The translations under genes were made by a program, and so were the position numbers. A stretch of 64,000 nucleotides of DNA from Eucommia ulmoides (lineage: Eukaryota > Streptophyta > Magnoliopsida > Garryales > Eucommiaceae), in assembly GCA_016647705.1 (NCBI GenBank), contig CM028333.1, forward strand, positions 28,060,743 through 28,124,742, written 5' to 3'. Of the stretch, positions 24,724 through 34,660 are shown piece by piece (within the stretch, counting starts at the first letter, position 1; the number at the start of each line of letters is the position of its first letter). Below the pieces are notes generated by a model. That model did not search any database. It had not been told where the DNA came from and was given only the letters and a program-made list of their open reading frames with translations.

Positions 24724-25275
24724 GCAAAAATATCCTCAAAATATCTAAAGGCTGTGCAGGGCAAATCCACCTAGGCAGTAGAATTTCCGCCTAGGCAGAG
24801 TTAGATCGGTTAAGTCTGATCGCCTGGGCGGTGAAGTAGGTAGTGGACTTGGAGAACATTCTGTTGGATTTTCGCCTAGGCATTAGAATTTCCGCCTAGG
24901 CGAGCGCTGTCAGTAGCCCATCTGTGTCCTCTGTTGGATTTCCACCTAGGCGATAGAATATTCGCCTAGGCGGTCGTCCGTCAGTAACATTTTGCTCTTC
25001 TCTGTATTTTCACCGCTTAGGCGGTGATCTGGACGCCTAAGCGGTGGGCATGTTTCATCTTTTAGCCTCCGAGCTTTTTTATCCACCGTAACTTCGAATC
25101 GCTTTGGTTCGATCTCATCATTTTAGCTCCAGTTTCTTATCTTTTTGACCCATACACCTGAGTTATACAAAAAATATGAAAACTAATTAAAACATAATAA
25201 AAATAACTATAAACATATTCGAAAACTAACCAATTAGGATTGGAAATAGATAGGTTTTTCACACCTATCAGCCTA

Positions 25276-27200
25276 CCTTCTGTCTCTCCTTACCAGACTA
25301 ATCGATGTATCCTCTTCTTCAATCTCATCTGTCGTTGTTGCCGTCGCCGTCATCTACGCCGCCGATCATCTCCTCACAATGATAGCTTATACTTTTGGGT
25401 ATGATTCTTCTCTCTCTCTATCTGTTCAACGCTGTCGATGCACCACCAAACTCCACTTTTTTGTTTTCGATTTAGACAAATCTGAGTTTAGTTTCGCGCA
25501 ACCTAACATTGAATTTGTTGAATCTAGCTTCTCCATATTGGTTTCGTCGTCGCCGTCTGCTCTAGCTGGGTTCCTGATCATCCACAGAGGTTTAATTCTT
25601 GATTTTTGACTCATTTTTAATTTTCAATAAATCTAACTTCTTCTTCTTTTTTCTTTTTTTCTTTTTTTCTTTTTTTTTTTTTTTTTAATTTTAAATCTTA
25701 CTCTGGTTTTTGATTCATAGGTTTTGAAACCATCACCTACATGTTGCAGGTAAATCAAATTCAACTTTCTGATATGGTCACCACCAACTGTTTCTACTTT
25801 GGTCTTTTGGGTTTTTTCAGATTAGTCTCACCCAAACCATTCATTGTTTTAGTTTTTCAACAATAGATTTTGCATGTTGGCTTCAGCTTGGTTGGACCAA
25901 ATGATGATGAGTGGGTTTTGGCAGGCCCAATGTAAGGATGTAATGCAAAGAATGATGCTACATTGTTTTATGATCTGCTTCGTGTTGGATCTACATAGTA
26001 TTATATCTCCTGCTATACTTCGAGAATTGAAGCAAGTAAAGATTTATGTGTTTCGTTGTTGAAGGATCTATGTATTGCGTGCTCAATCTTCTGTTTTTTT
26101 AGTTTGAAAATTTAGTGCTTCAACGTTTTCTATCTCATTTGTTGATCATCATTTTTGGCTTTTAATATATTGATTTGATGTGTTTTTGTTTTCATGTTAC
26201 TGTCAGTCACTTTTATATCTTGCAAATTTCTATGCCACTTTAGCTCCGGAGTGTTTGGGAATATTGTATAAACAAAACAAATTATGGTATTTTTTTTAAA
26301 TGTCGGTTATTGTTGTGTTCACTTGAAAAACGGGAGTTGAGAACTTGAGAAACAAATGGTGTTTTGTTATTTTTTTTTATATATTTGTACGTATATTATT
26401 AATTTGTGTTTATTTGTAGTTCGTTGAAATTATTTGACGATGAAAGAAAACTTTAACAATTTGATGGTTCTTTTATCTAATTTCGATATTTAGCATTGTT
26501 TTTTAATAGATTTTTGACTTTCTATACAATTTGTTTGTTTTACTCTAAAATATGGTCGTAAATTATTACAATTCTAATTGATTTTATTTTTTTTAAATTA
26601 AGGTTTCTTTTTCAGTCCATGGCAGTGGCAGTTGGCGGTGGCAGTGGCAGTGGCGTTGTCATTGAGAGGATGAGGTAAGGTTGGATATAAATATAATTAT
26701 TTAAAAAGTTGGGTAAAAATATATAATTTTAAAAATAAGGGGGAATTAATCTATATAGGCTGAATAGTTAAATTAGATTTGAATGCAGAATAACCAAAAT
26801 ACCTCCATTATTATTGAATAGTAATTGGAGCAAAATTGGAATAAAATTGAAATGTCAAGGAGCCAATGTGTCTATTTCCAAATTTGAGAGTCTAATTGAG
26901 TAACGACTGCATTTGTGAGAGATCAAAAGTGTCATTAGTCTGAATAGATAGCCTGAATAGAAAAGAGAATTTATGAAAAACTCTATCTAGTATATAAATA
27001 GTATGTATTAGTAAAGAATGTATAATCTTCTTATTTTATATCGATACATTTTTTAATTTTAATTATTGGTTATTAGTAATGTTCAACTGTTAGTTATTAT
27101 TGATGTTCAAATTAAATAGGTGCATGATGTTAATATCAATTCTTACTTATTATTGTTGATGTTTAAATGAAATAGATCAATTCTTTATTTTGTTTTTGTT
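25276..27200 (+). other. Helitron internal DNA, possibly captured gene fragments
   Basis: Pyrimidine-rich, 5'-UTR-like sequence (22320-22417, continuing at 25276-25378) leads to an open frame 25379-25609 (76 codons) and another at 25874-26062, with intron-like T-rich stretches between (25621-25700). A GGCAGTGGC minisatellite lies at 26622-26655. Exon-intron texture inside a Helitron suggests captured host gene pieces, but I recognise no protein family. Confidence 0.35.
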
Positions 27201-27239
27201 GTTTTACACCCGTGCTTTCAGGTACGAGTTATACGCTAG

Positions 27240-27665
27240 TACTAAAATAAATTTCACAATAAGATTAATTACATTACATAACAAGAATTGCAATAATAAC
27301 TCAATTGTATATTTTGTTGAAAAATTAGATATTAAGATCCATCAATAAAAATTCCTAGAATAAAATGTAAATAATATTATCAAGTAAAAAGTAATTTTAT
27401 TTTAAAACCATAGTTAATTTGGTTTGGTTCTAAAAATACTTCATCAATTGTTTTTTAGTTATCACTAGTACAACTTAACATTATATTATTATAATTTGTT
27501 CTAACATCAATTACAATATTATATAACTTTTATTACAATTTAAAATAATGAGTATGGAAACCAAAAATAAATAAATAAATTCATAAAAATAATTCATTTT
27601 TACATTTAACATTGATCTTATTTGACAGATCTCTACCTGTAGATTTTAAAATATTAATTTAAAAA

Positions 27666-27714
<49 letters not shown>

Positions 27715-27797
27715 TTATATATCTTTAAAAATAATTTGTATATATATACGTGTATTGAAAGTAAAAATCACTATATCAAGTATCCAATGCAATACCA
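27240..27797. other. AT-rich intergenic DNA with (AT)n
   Basis: No gene is seen. The TTACAATTT-rich repeat interrupted by the Helitron continues here, and a pure (AT)n tract lies at about 27669-27708. Confidence 0.5.
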
Positions 27798-27995
27798 ACA
27801 CAGTGTAACTTAAGTGGTAAGGCTTGCTTAAGTTAAAACAGTTGAAGAACTTCTGTAATGTTAGATACTTGAGTTTACGGGAAATCATTTGTGGGAAGGG
27901 ACAGCTAACCACTCCAAACAAGATTAATCTCACACCTTGTGTGGGTGTAGAGACACTCGTGAGTACCAATATATATATATATATATACACCCAAT
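27798..27995 (+). mobile_element. Possible tRNA-derived SINE
   Basis: GTAACTTAAGTGGTAAGGC resembles a tRNA A box (TAGCTCAGTGGTAGAGC). A weaker B-box candidate (GAGTTTACGGG) follows about 60 bases later, and the unit ends in a (TA)n tail. I see no clear target duplication, so the call is tentative. Confidence 0.3.
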
Positions 27996-28304
27996 GCAGT
28001 CATTCCCCATTGAAGAAAAACCCCAAGGGTTGTAATGTAATTTTCCCATTAATATTCTTGCGCATGTCCTTTTTGAACCGTACCACTAAATTCAACGGTA
28101 GCCCACGCATATATCATACAACCGCGTACTTGCTAACATCACTCTCCAATAGTCAATAGTCTTCTCCTCTAATTTCGTCGGTGTCGCGATTCAACGCGGT
28201 TCAAAAATGGTTATAAAAATATTTCCGATCATGAATTGCTTCCTTCGCAATCGCGCTCTTTGTTCAATCAGTTTCAGCTCAAGCTTCGTCAAAAGGATCA
28301 TAAA

Positions 28305-31300
28305 ATGGCCAGTTCGTAAGCTCTTCTCAACACTATTTCCGATCCTTTCTCTATTTTTTTTTAAAGATTTGCGTACCATGTCTGCATAATTGTGTGTGTC
28401 AAGTGCGTTAATGGCGTTCAGCACTTGGTTTCAGAAGCGCGCACGAAGTTCTTCCTCCGCGTCTGGACGCTACTTCTGAACCACCGCCTCTCTTCGATGG
28501 AACCACCAGGTACAAACGAAACGCACAGGAGAGCCACACTTCTCTGTTTGTGTATTGTGTATGTTTATGTCGTTGGTTAAGTATGGGGTTGAATCACACT
28601 GTTTCATCAATGATATCTATTGCAATTTTTTGTTCTGTTTTCAATATTGGCATGTTACACGTTGAAGTTTTGGAATTTGTATTTGTTTGGCTAATCGGAA
28701 ACTTCCAAAGAAAATATTGATTGGAAATACCGGTATCAATATAGTTTCTTCCTCTGTTGTGAAGCTTAAAAGGCCAATCCTGAAACATTCAAATTTTTTA
28801 GGTAAGTGTGTGAGAATTGAGGGTGTGAAGTGTAGGGGTGGTTTGGGCCTCTCCAGGCTTTCCTCACACACCACCGGTCCCTTCCACATCCGCTATGGGA
28901 TAAACTCAACAATCTCTCCCCCACATATCGGGCCTTTGGTCACTAACCCTCGACTAGTTTCTCCTTTTGTGGCTATTGGGCCAAAATTATTGTAACCTGG
29001 ACTCCGATACCAGTATAGGAGTGGTCTTGGGCCTCTCTCAACCCAAAACAAAAAACTAAGTGAGACTTTTCTTTACACTTATAACTGACCACCAATTTCT
29101 TCCACATCTGATGTGGGATAATCCCAACGTGAAGTAACAAACTTGAATAATACGGGTCCAAAGGGTAATTACCCTTTCGTATGAAACTAATTGGTACTTC
29201 CGAATCGAGTGCTGACCCTGAATGATTTCAATTTGTGAAGGTTGTACATGACTGATCAATGTCCATTTGCACAGCGTGTATGGGTTACCAGAAACTGCAA
29301 GGTAATTTATGACCGTGTTGTAAATCAGTTGCTGTGCCTACCTTTTATCCTATAGTTGCAAATTTTAGTTTCAGTTTTCCCTTTGTGTTGATAACCCTAC
29401 TAATGCATTGTTTAACACTAGATTATTGGTTATTTGTAGACTAATTTACTTAAACGTAGGTTCATTATTAAACAAATAGTCCTCTAACTCAAGGCTTGTA
29501 GCCTAGCAGTTATCTAGTGTTCCTCTCTAGTGAGAAGTGTAGTGTTCAAAAACCCCTTCCTCAATGTTTGTACCAAAAAAAAAAAATAGTCCTCTGCTAG
29601 AGAATTGAATAATATCGATTAATGGCTAGAGAGAAGTGTTATAGACCCTTTTCTCAATCTATTGAAACATATCTGTTTATTGTGATAAGGGTCGAATGAA
29701 GGATTGGCTAATATATGGTCTTCAGTAGAGCATTCTTGTTTTAGTATATGATAAGATACCATGGTAAAACTGATGCAATTGGTGATAAAAGATTAATCTG
29801 TTTGTTTCTTTTTCATTTTTTTAGGGATTACTAGATGAGATTAAACTGGTTCCCCTTGATCTAAACAATAGGCCTGCGTGGTACAAGGAGAAAGTTTACC
29901 CCGAAAACAAGGTAATATTTTCTAACTATCTGTTAGTTATTTGTCTTACCCAGGCAAGGCACTGTAGAGTTCTTTGACTGCTCAGGCCAAATTAAATGGA
30001 AATTGAAGGGGAAAAAAAACTGCCTTAGTGTTTATTTTTCTATATGAGCACGAGGTGCTCTTTGAAAGATGATTTCTATTTTTGTCGCTTGTCTCTCTCT
30101 CTCTCTGTGTCTTGCTTCTTCTCCTTTTCCTATTTCTATTTTGCTTCCTTTACAAGCAAACTATTTCAGCTTCTATAGATCCGTAATTTACAGTTATTAT
30201 TATCATCATTATTTCAGCGGCACCATTTTCTGAACCGATGTGCTCACTCCCTTCTTTAATCTTTTATTATTTCCGTGAGGGCCAACATCTTCAGCTTGTG
30301 TAATTCTACTAGCTTATGAATATCTTTTTGGTTCACATATCTTTTTGCCCTCTCTTTCCTTTAAGCATTATTCTTTTACTATAACAAATAACTCAAGTCT
30401 GGTTTGCGTGCAGCCAATTGTTAGTTGTCATGAGAGATCATCCCTATTTCCTGTCCTTCAAAAAATTCTCATGATTCAAAGCCTTCTTTCAACTTTTGGC
30501 AACCTACTAATTTGGACAGATGCAACTAACACCCATAAGCAAACACATTTAGCATTACAATCAAAAGGAGGAAGAGAGAATTACAGTGAATCTCTTTGCT
30601 TCAATGTAGGATGAGATTGTGTTAGAAAATGTACAATGGCATGTTTGCAGAGAGCACAGATAGGGAATGAAACCATTTTTAAAATGTTCTGTTTTTCCTC
30701 TTTATTTACTTTTTTTTTTCCTTATTTTGTTGTCTTGCGGTATTTTTCCAGACTGAAGCTATTATAGAGTAGCACAGTAGCATAAACTAACTTCGATTAG
30801 TGTAGTTGTCTATATTATGGAAACTCATTTATAATTTGGTTTAAATTGGTTACTTCAAGCAACCAGCACACCCTATGACCCAGAAAACATCTCCCTTTTA
30901 CTGGTCATTTATGAATGTCTCCTCTTCTTACAGGTGCCAGCACTGGAACATAACAACAAAATCATTGGAGAGAGTTTAGATTTGATTAAGTACGTGGAAG
31001 AGAACTTTGGAGGGCCTAAACTTTTGCCTGATGTAAGATGTGCTACTTGTTAAGCCTCTCTCCCTCTCTCTCTCTTAAACTTTGATCTAAATGATGATGA
31101 CAAATATTGCAGGATCCTGCTAAAAAACAGGCTGCTGACGAGTTGCTAGCGTACTCTGACACGTACTTGAGAATAGTTTACTTTTCATTCAAGGGAGACA
31201 CATTGAAAGAAGCTAGTATGGCATTTAATCCATTTGATATGTTTTATGCATTACAATTTAACACACCACGTAAACCTTATAAAATTCTGACGTGCGCCTT

Positions 31301-32714
31301 CGTCAGGTGTTGGTTTTGATTACTTGGAAACAGCTCTCGGTAAATTTGATGACGGGCCTTTCTTTGTCGGTCAGTTGAGCTTGGTAATTTACTCATTATA
31401 CGTTTTTCTATTTGAACTCGACCAGCGTTTGGTAGCCCAAAATTCAAGTCTTCAAATTGGAATTGGAACCAGAATTGGAATTAAATGCGTGAAAATTCTT
31501 AGATGTTTTGCACGCGTTCACTTCTAATTCCAACTTTGAAAGCTCCAATTTCATGAAACCAAACGCTACCTTGGTGGAATTAAATGCTTTTAAAAATCCA
31601 ATTTTCATTACATGAAAATTAATCCATCTCTTAATTGTTAGCATATGGCATTTTAGTGGCTTGCTTGTCTGTAATTTGGAAATTCTATATGATTTCGAGG
31701 TTGATATTGCATATGCTCCGTTCGTTGAAAGGCATCAAATCTTCTTTAAAGCTATTTGGGATTATGAAATCATGGCCGGTAGGCCTAAGCTGGCAGCATG
31801 GTTTGAGGTTTGTTTTCAAAGCATTTCATCCTTCATTTTATTAAGCAACTGACTTATAATAGTTGATACTATCTATTGACCAATCTTCTATGGATTTCCT
31901 TTTCCTTTCATATAAATTAAGCAACCAACTTATTGTCTTGTAATGGCATGACCAGAGGTGGTGATGAAAAATGTTCAGTACATAATAAGAATGACATGAA
32001 AAATGCAATTTCTCATTTGTTGAACATTGAAGAATAAGAAACTATCACACAAATTCTCCCTTCACATTTTCATCCTTTAGATAGCTAAAAATCATTAAAG
32101 AATGCTTAGGTGGTGTTTGTTTAGTGTTCATATTCACAGATTTTTGCTTCTGTTTTCAGAAATTTTAGAACAGAAATAGAAATTTGGGAACAATTATATT
32201 CTGTTTGGGAAAATTTGTCTTAAAAATCAGAGAATTGAACAGAAATTTTCATTAATTTGGTTTTCATATTTCCATTTCAGTTCCCAAAAAACAGAGAACA
32301 AGAACACTAAACAAATGAACCTGTAATTTCCCATTTTAGAGGAAATAGTATAAGATGGTTAAATTATCGATTTTTGCTAGAAATCGTCTCCTCTCTCTAT
32401 ATATGTCTATGTATGTATATATATTGTTGTCATCTCCTCTCTCTCTCTCTATATATATGTGTGTATATATTGTCGCAACACTTCACATTTGGGGATCTTT
32501 CTGCAGGAGATGAACAAGATTGATGGTTACAAGAGGACAAAATGTGATCCCAAAGAGCTCATTGAATACTACTCAAAGCTCTTTCTGGTAGTTCCTCCTT
32601 CAGTTTCGGGTTTCTCGAATCAAAGTTTTGTGTTTTTTGGTTATCTTGGGGCGGATTAAAGTGTGTTGGTTTCTCACTATATGGATCTCTTTTCTCTTGC
32701 AGGCCAAGAAGTAA
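28305..32714 (+). CDS. GSTL: Glutathione S-transferase, lambda class (GSTL / IN2-1-like), 10 exons
   Basis: A cysteine-type glutathione transferase; lambda enzymes act as thiol transferases or reductases that remove glutathione from conjugates such as flavonols. Coding exons: 28305-28315, 28435-28509, 29241-29301, 29825-29911, 30934-31032, 31113-31215, 31307-31383, 31700-31807, 32507-32587, 32703-32714. All splice sites are GT-AG and all phases agree, giving 237 residues, the usual family length. The N-terminus is MASSSAHEVLPP, then PPLFDGTTRLY. The thioredoxin-like domain (about 23-110) has the active-site motif CPFAQR with Cys36, the cis-proline loop KVPALEH (Pro80) and the glutathione-contact pair Glu91-Ser92. 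The helical C-terminal domain carries GPFFVGQLSLVDIAYAPF and ends in FLAKK. There is no clear transit peptide, so it is probably cytosolic. Introns carry a TRIM, a SINE and two MITEs. GSTL3-like is the closest memory; the exact paralogue is uncertain. Confidence 0.93.
28830..29129 (-). mobile_element. Decayed TRIM retrotransposon in GSTL intron 2
   Basis: Two related blocks (28830-28911 and 29014-29129) each read, on the minus strand, TTGGGATTATCCC- or TTGAGTTTATCCC-type starts, CACATC.GATGTGGAAG and GAGAGGCCCAA. Between them the minus strand has TGGTATCGGAG (29002-29012), a near-perfect tRNA-Met primer-binding site right after the LTR end. This fits a small non-coding LTR element (TRIM) of about 300 bases. 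Confidence 0.6.
29474..29595 (+). mobile_element. SINE with 12-bp target duplication in GSTL intron 3
   Basis: The body is at 29486-29583 and ends in a 13-base poly(A). AAATAGTCCTCT flanks it at 29474-29485 and 29584-29595. An A-box-like TAGCCTAGCAGTTA lies at about 29500, and a B-box-like GTGTTCAAAAACC at about 29542. Short length, tRNA-type promoter boxes, A tail and perfect duplication together support a SINE. Confidence 0.85.
31424..31567. mobile_element. MITE in GSTL intron 7
   Basis: Terminal inverted repeats AGCGTTTGGT / ACCAAACGCT bound about 144 bases. The inner sequence is also inverted (AATTGGAATTGGAA against TTCTAATTCCAAC). ACC flanks both ends, suggesting a 3-bp target duplication. 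Confidence 0.65.
32109..32322. mobile_element. Fold-back MITE in GSTL intron 8
   Basis: The left end GGTGGTGTTTGTTTAGTGTTC pairs with the right end GAACACTAAACAAATGAACC. Inside are inverted AACAGAAATAGAAATTTGGGAAC-type words. It belongs to the same family as the elements in and next to the kinase gene. Confidence 0.7.
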
Positions 32715-32964
32715 GTACGCCGGCATTGATCAAAGCTGTGTATGTATTAAATAAGTGGCAGTTTGTCCAGTCCACATGTAATGTTTTTTTTTTTTTTTTT
32801 TTTTTTCAGTTCAAAACCTAAGTTCCTTAACATGGCTTGATTGATTGAAGTATTTCGATATTTATGTTGATTGCAGTATAAAACGTATTTCATGTTTTGT
32901 GTTGATACTGTTTTTGTGAACTTATTTTCTCCTTTCTATTTGTAAGGTGGTGTTTGATTGCATT
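32715..32964 (+). other. Likely GSTL 3' untranslated region
   Basis: Non-coding DNA after the stop, with a poly(T) tract at about 32787-32808. I see no single decisive polyadenylation signal. Confidence 0.4.
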
Positions 32965-33290
32965 TGTTAGAATCTCACATTTAATCTATAAGGCTTCCCA
33001 AAGTAGTCTTACATGTGAAAAGAGTTACTCCACTTTATACTATGCGGTTATAGGTTGGAACATTCTAATATGGTATCGAAGATAGGTTTGGGAAGTTTTG
33101 TTTGTTTGTTCATGATTGTTTGAATGTTTGTCTTCTCTCTTATGTTTGTTTGATTGCATCATGTGTAAGACGGGATTGCGTGTGAGGGTGGATACTAGAA
33201 TCTCACATTAAATTTGTGAAACTTTCCAAAATAGTCGACATAAAGAGTTATTCCACTTAATATCATATGATTTTAAGTAAAAACCTCCTA
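32965..33290 (+). mobile_element. TRIM retrotransposon downstream of GSTL
   Basis: The first LTR at 32965-33070 starts TGTTAGAATCTCACATTTAA and ends CATTCTAATA, followed at once by TGGTATCGAAGA (tRNA-Met primer-binding site type). A second LTR starts at about 33193 (ACTAGAATCTCACATTAAAT) and has the same motif order (CTTTCCAAAATAGTC, AAGAGTTATTCCACTT). The whole is about 325 bases without coding capacity. Confidence 0.7.
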
Positions 33291-33431
33291 CCAGTATTGA
33301 ATTGGGGCCTTGTATTTAAATTGGAGCCTTGAAGCTTCCGTTCAAAATTGAAGTTAGAACTTGCACTCGAATTTCAAAACTAACGAAATTTTCGTTAGCA
33401 AATTCAATCCGTCGTTCGCAATTTAACTTAA

Positions 33432-34088
33432 GTTGGTGTTTGGTGGTACAGAATTGGAATTAAAAACGAATACGTGTTATTAAAATATAAATTCATTCAT
33501 TTCCAACTGCATTTCTAAAGTAATGTTTGATTATAGGGAAAATTATATTTTTTACCCCTGATATACGGGATGGGTGTTTATGGGGATTTTGAGATTTAAT
33601 TGTACATTTAGTCCTTCAATTTTTACATTTGTTTCGATTCTACAAAATTGAAAATGTTAATAATTTTAGATAAAAAGTGAGTTATGTTCAACATGTGTCC
33701 TAATGATAATATTGTCACTTCATCACTATACTAAACATAAAACACTTTTTTATAACATTTTCATAATAACAATTCATCCAAAAAAATGAGAGAAAGCATG
33801 AATCACTTAATGAAGTGAATTAGAAAATCATATACTGAACACAATTCATTTTCTGTCCAAAATTATTAGCAACATTTTTAATTTTATACGATTGAAATAA
33901 ATGTGGAACTTGAAATACCATAATTTGACAAAACCTCACTCTCCACTTAGGCACCTACCCCAGACTTTAGGGACCAAACATATAATTTTCCCTTGATTAT
34001 ATGACATTGAAATCGACAAATTCAAAGAAATCAGCATAATATATGAACAGAAGCTCCAATTTAATGAAGCCAAACACTACCCAAAACC
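33432..34088. mobile_element. MITE split by a MULE-type MITE
   Basis: The outer ends GTTGGTGTTTGGTGG and CCAAACACTACCCAAAAC are inverted repeats. Next to them AATTGGAATT and CTCCAATTTAATGAAG echo the intron-7 MITE. The inner 457 bases are a separate insertion (33536-33992). Confidence 0.6.
33536..33992. mobile_element. Mutator-like MITE with perfect 9-bp target duplication
   Basis: Ends GGGAAAATTATATTTTTTAC / ATATAATTTTCCC are inverted repeats. TTGATTATA flanks it at 33527-33535 and 33993-34001. A 9-bp duplication is the mark of Mutator-like elements. There is no coding capacity. Confidence 0.88.
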
Positions 34089-34446
34089 CAACTGCTGGCT
34101 TAAAGGGAAAAGAAAAACTACTTCCTGTTCTATTAGGACTGTAGGTTGCAAAGGAAAACCATAAAAACAATCTTTATCAGATAACTGAATGAGTCCTATT
34201 TTCATCAAAATTGTGTCAAGTGATCCCAAACATTCTATATATTCATATAAATCTCAGGGTGCAATATAGTTTTATGGTTTCAGTAGTTTTTTAATATTAC
34301 AGATCTCAAGTAATAGATACACTACAAAAACCTATACAACAGAAACCCTCTATCACACAATAAATCCAGTAAAAAGTGTACTATTCTCTCAAACCCCCCC
34401 CCCCCCACAAAAAAAAAGAAAGAAATATCATCAATTCAAAACTAGG

Positions 34447-34632
34447 GCTCGCCTAGTGGTGTTCGGTGATCAGAAAAATGGAAACAGATATGTTCTGTTC
34501 CCATAAAATTGGTTCAAAATAAAATGGGAAACGAAACAGAAACATAATCCTGTTGGCTCCGGTATTTTTTTTTTTCTGTTCCAAGTTAGAAATCTGGGAA
34601 CAGAAATATTGAAACAAACACCACCTTTTGAG
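34447..34632. mobile_element. Fold-back MITE between the two genes
   Basis: AGTGGTGTTCGGTGATCAG at the left and TTGAAACAAACACCACC at the right are imperfect inverted ends. Inside are ACAGATATGTTCTGTTCCC and its complement-like partner. It belongs to the same family as 32109-32322. Confidence 0.6.
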
Positions 34633-34660
34633 CAAAACCCGGCGTCAATTCAATCTTCTA

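Larger units (their letters stand above)
22423..25270. mobile_element. Palindromic pair of family-B LTRs inserted as one unit
   Basis: Left arm 22423 to about 23646 is the reverse complement of right arm about 24028-25270, with roughly 380 unpaired bases between. Both outer ends are the LTR 5' end (TGATAGGTGTG), and GCCTA flanks the whole unit at 22418-22422 and 25271-25275. The left LTR runs to a point about 95 bases short of its 3' end (24022); the right lacks about 480 bases. The arms resemble each other far more than either resembles the solo copy at 7750-9461. No coding region lies between them. Confidence 0.88.
22017..27239 (+). mobile_element. Probable non-autonomous Helitron
   Basis: The 5' end reads TCTATATAATAAATC after an A. 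The 3' end reads CGCTAG followed by T, with a degenerate hairpin (ACCCGTGC, six-base loop, GTACGAGT; two mismatches in eight pairs) ending 10 bases before CTAG. TC..CTAG ends, a subterminal 3' hairpin, insertion between A and T and lack of target duplication are Helitron hallmarks. AT-rich TTGCAATTT DNA lies on both sides. No Rep/helicase is encoded, so it would depend on another element. It contains UTR-like pyrimidine-rich sequence and the LTR palindrome at 22423-25270. Confidence 0.65.

Noticed and set aside
28392..28580. ORF with ATG at 28392 as an alternative GSTL start
   Set aside because: It reads the second GSTL exon in the wrong frame. The ATG at 28305 spliced to 28435 gives the conserved N-terminus and consistent phases.
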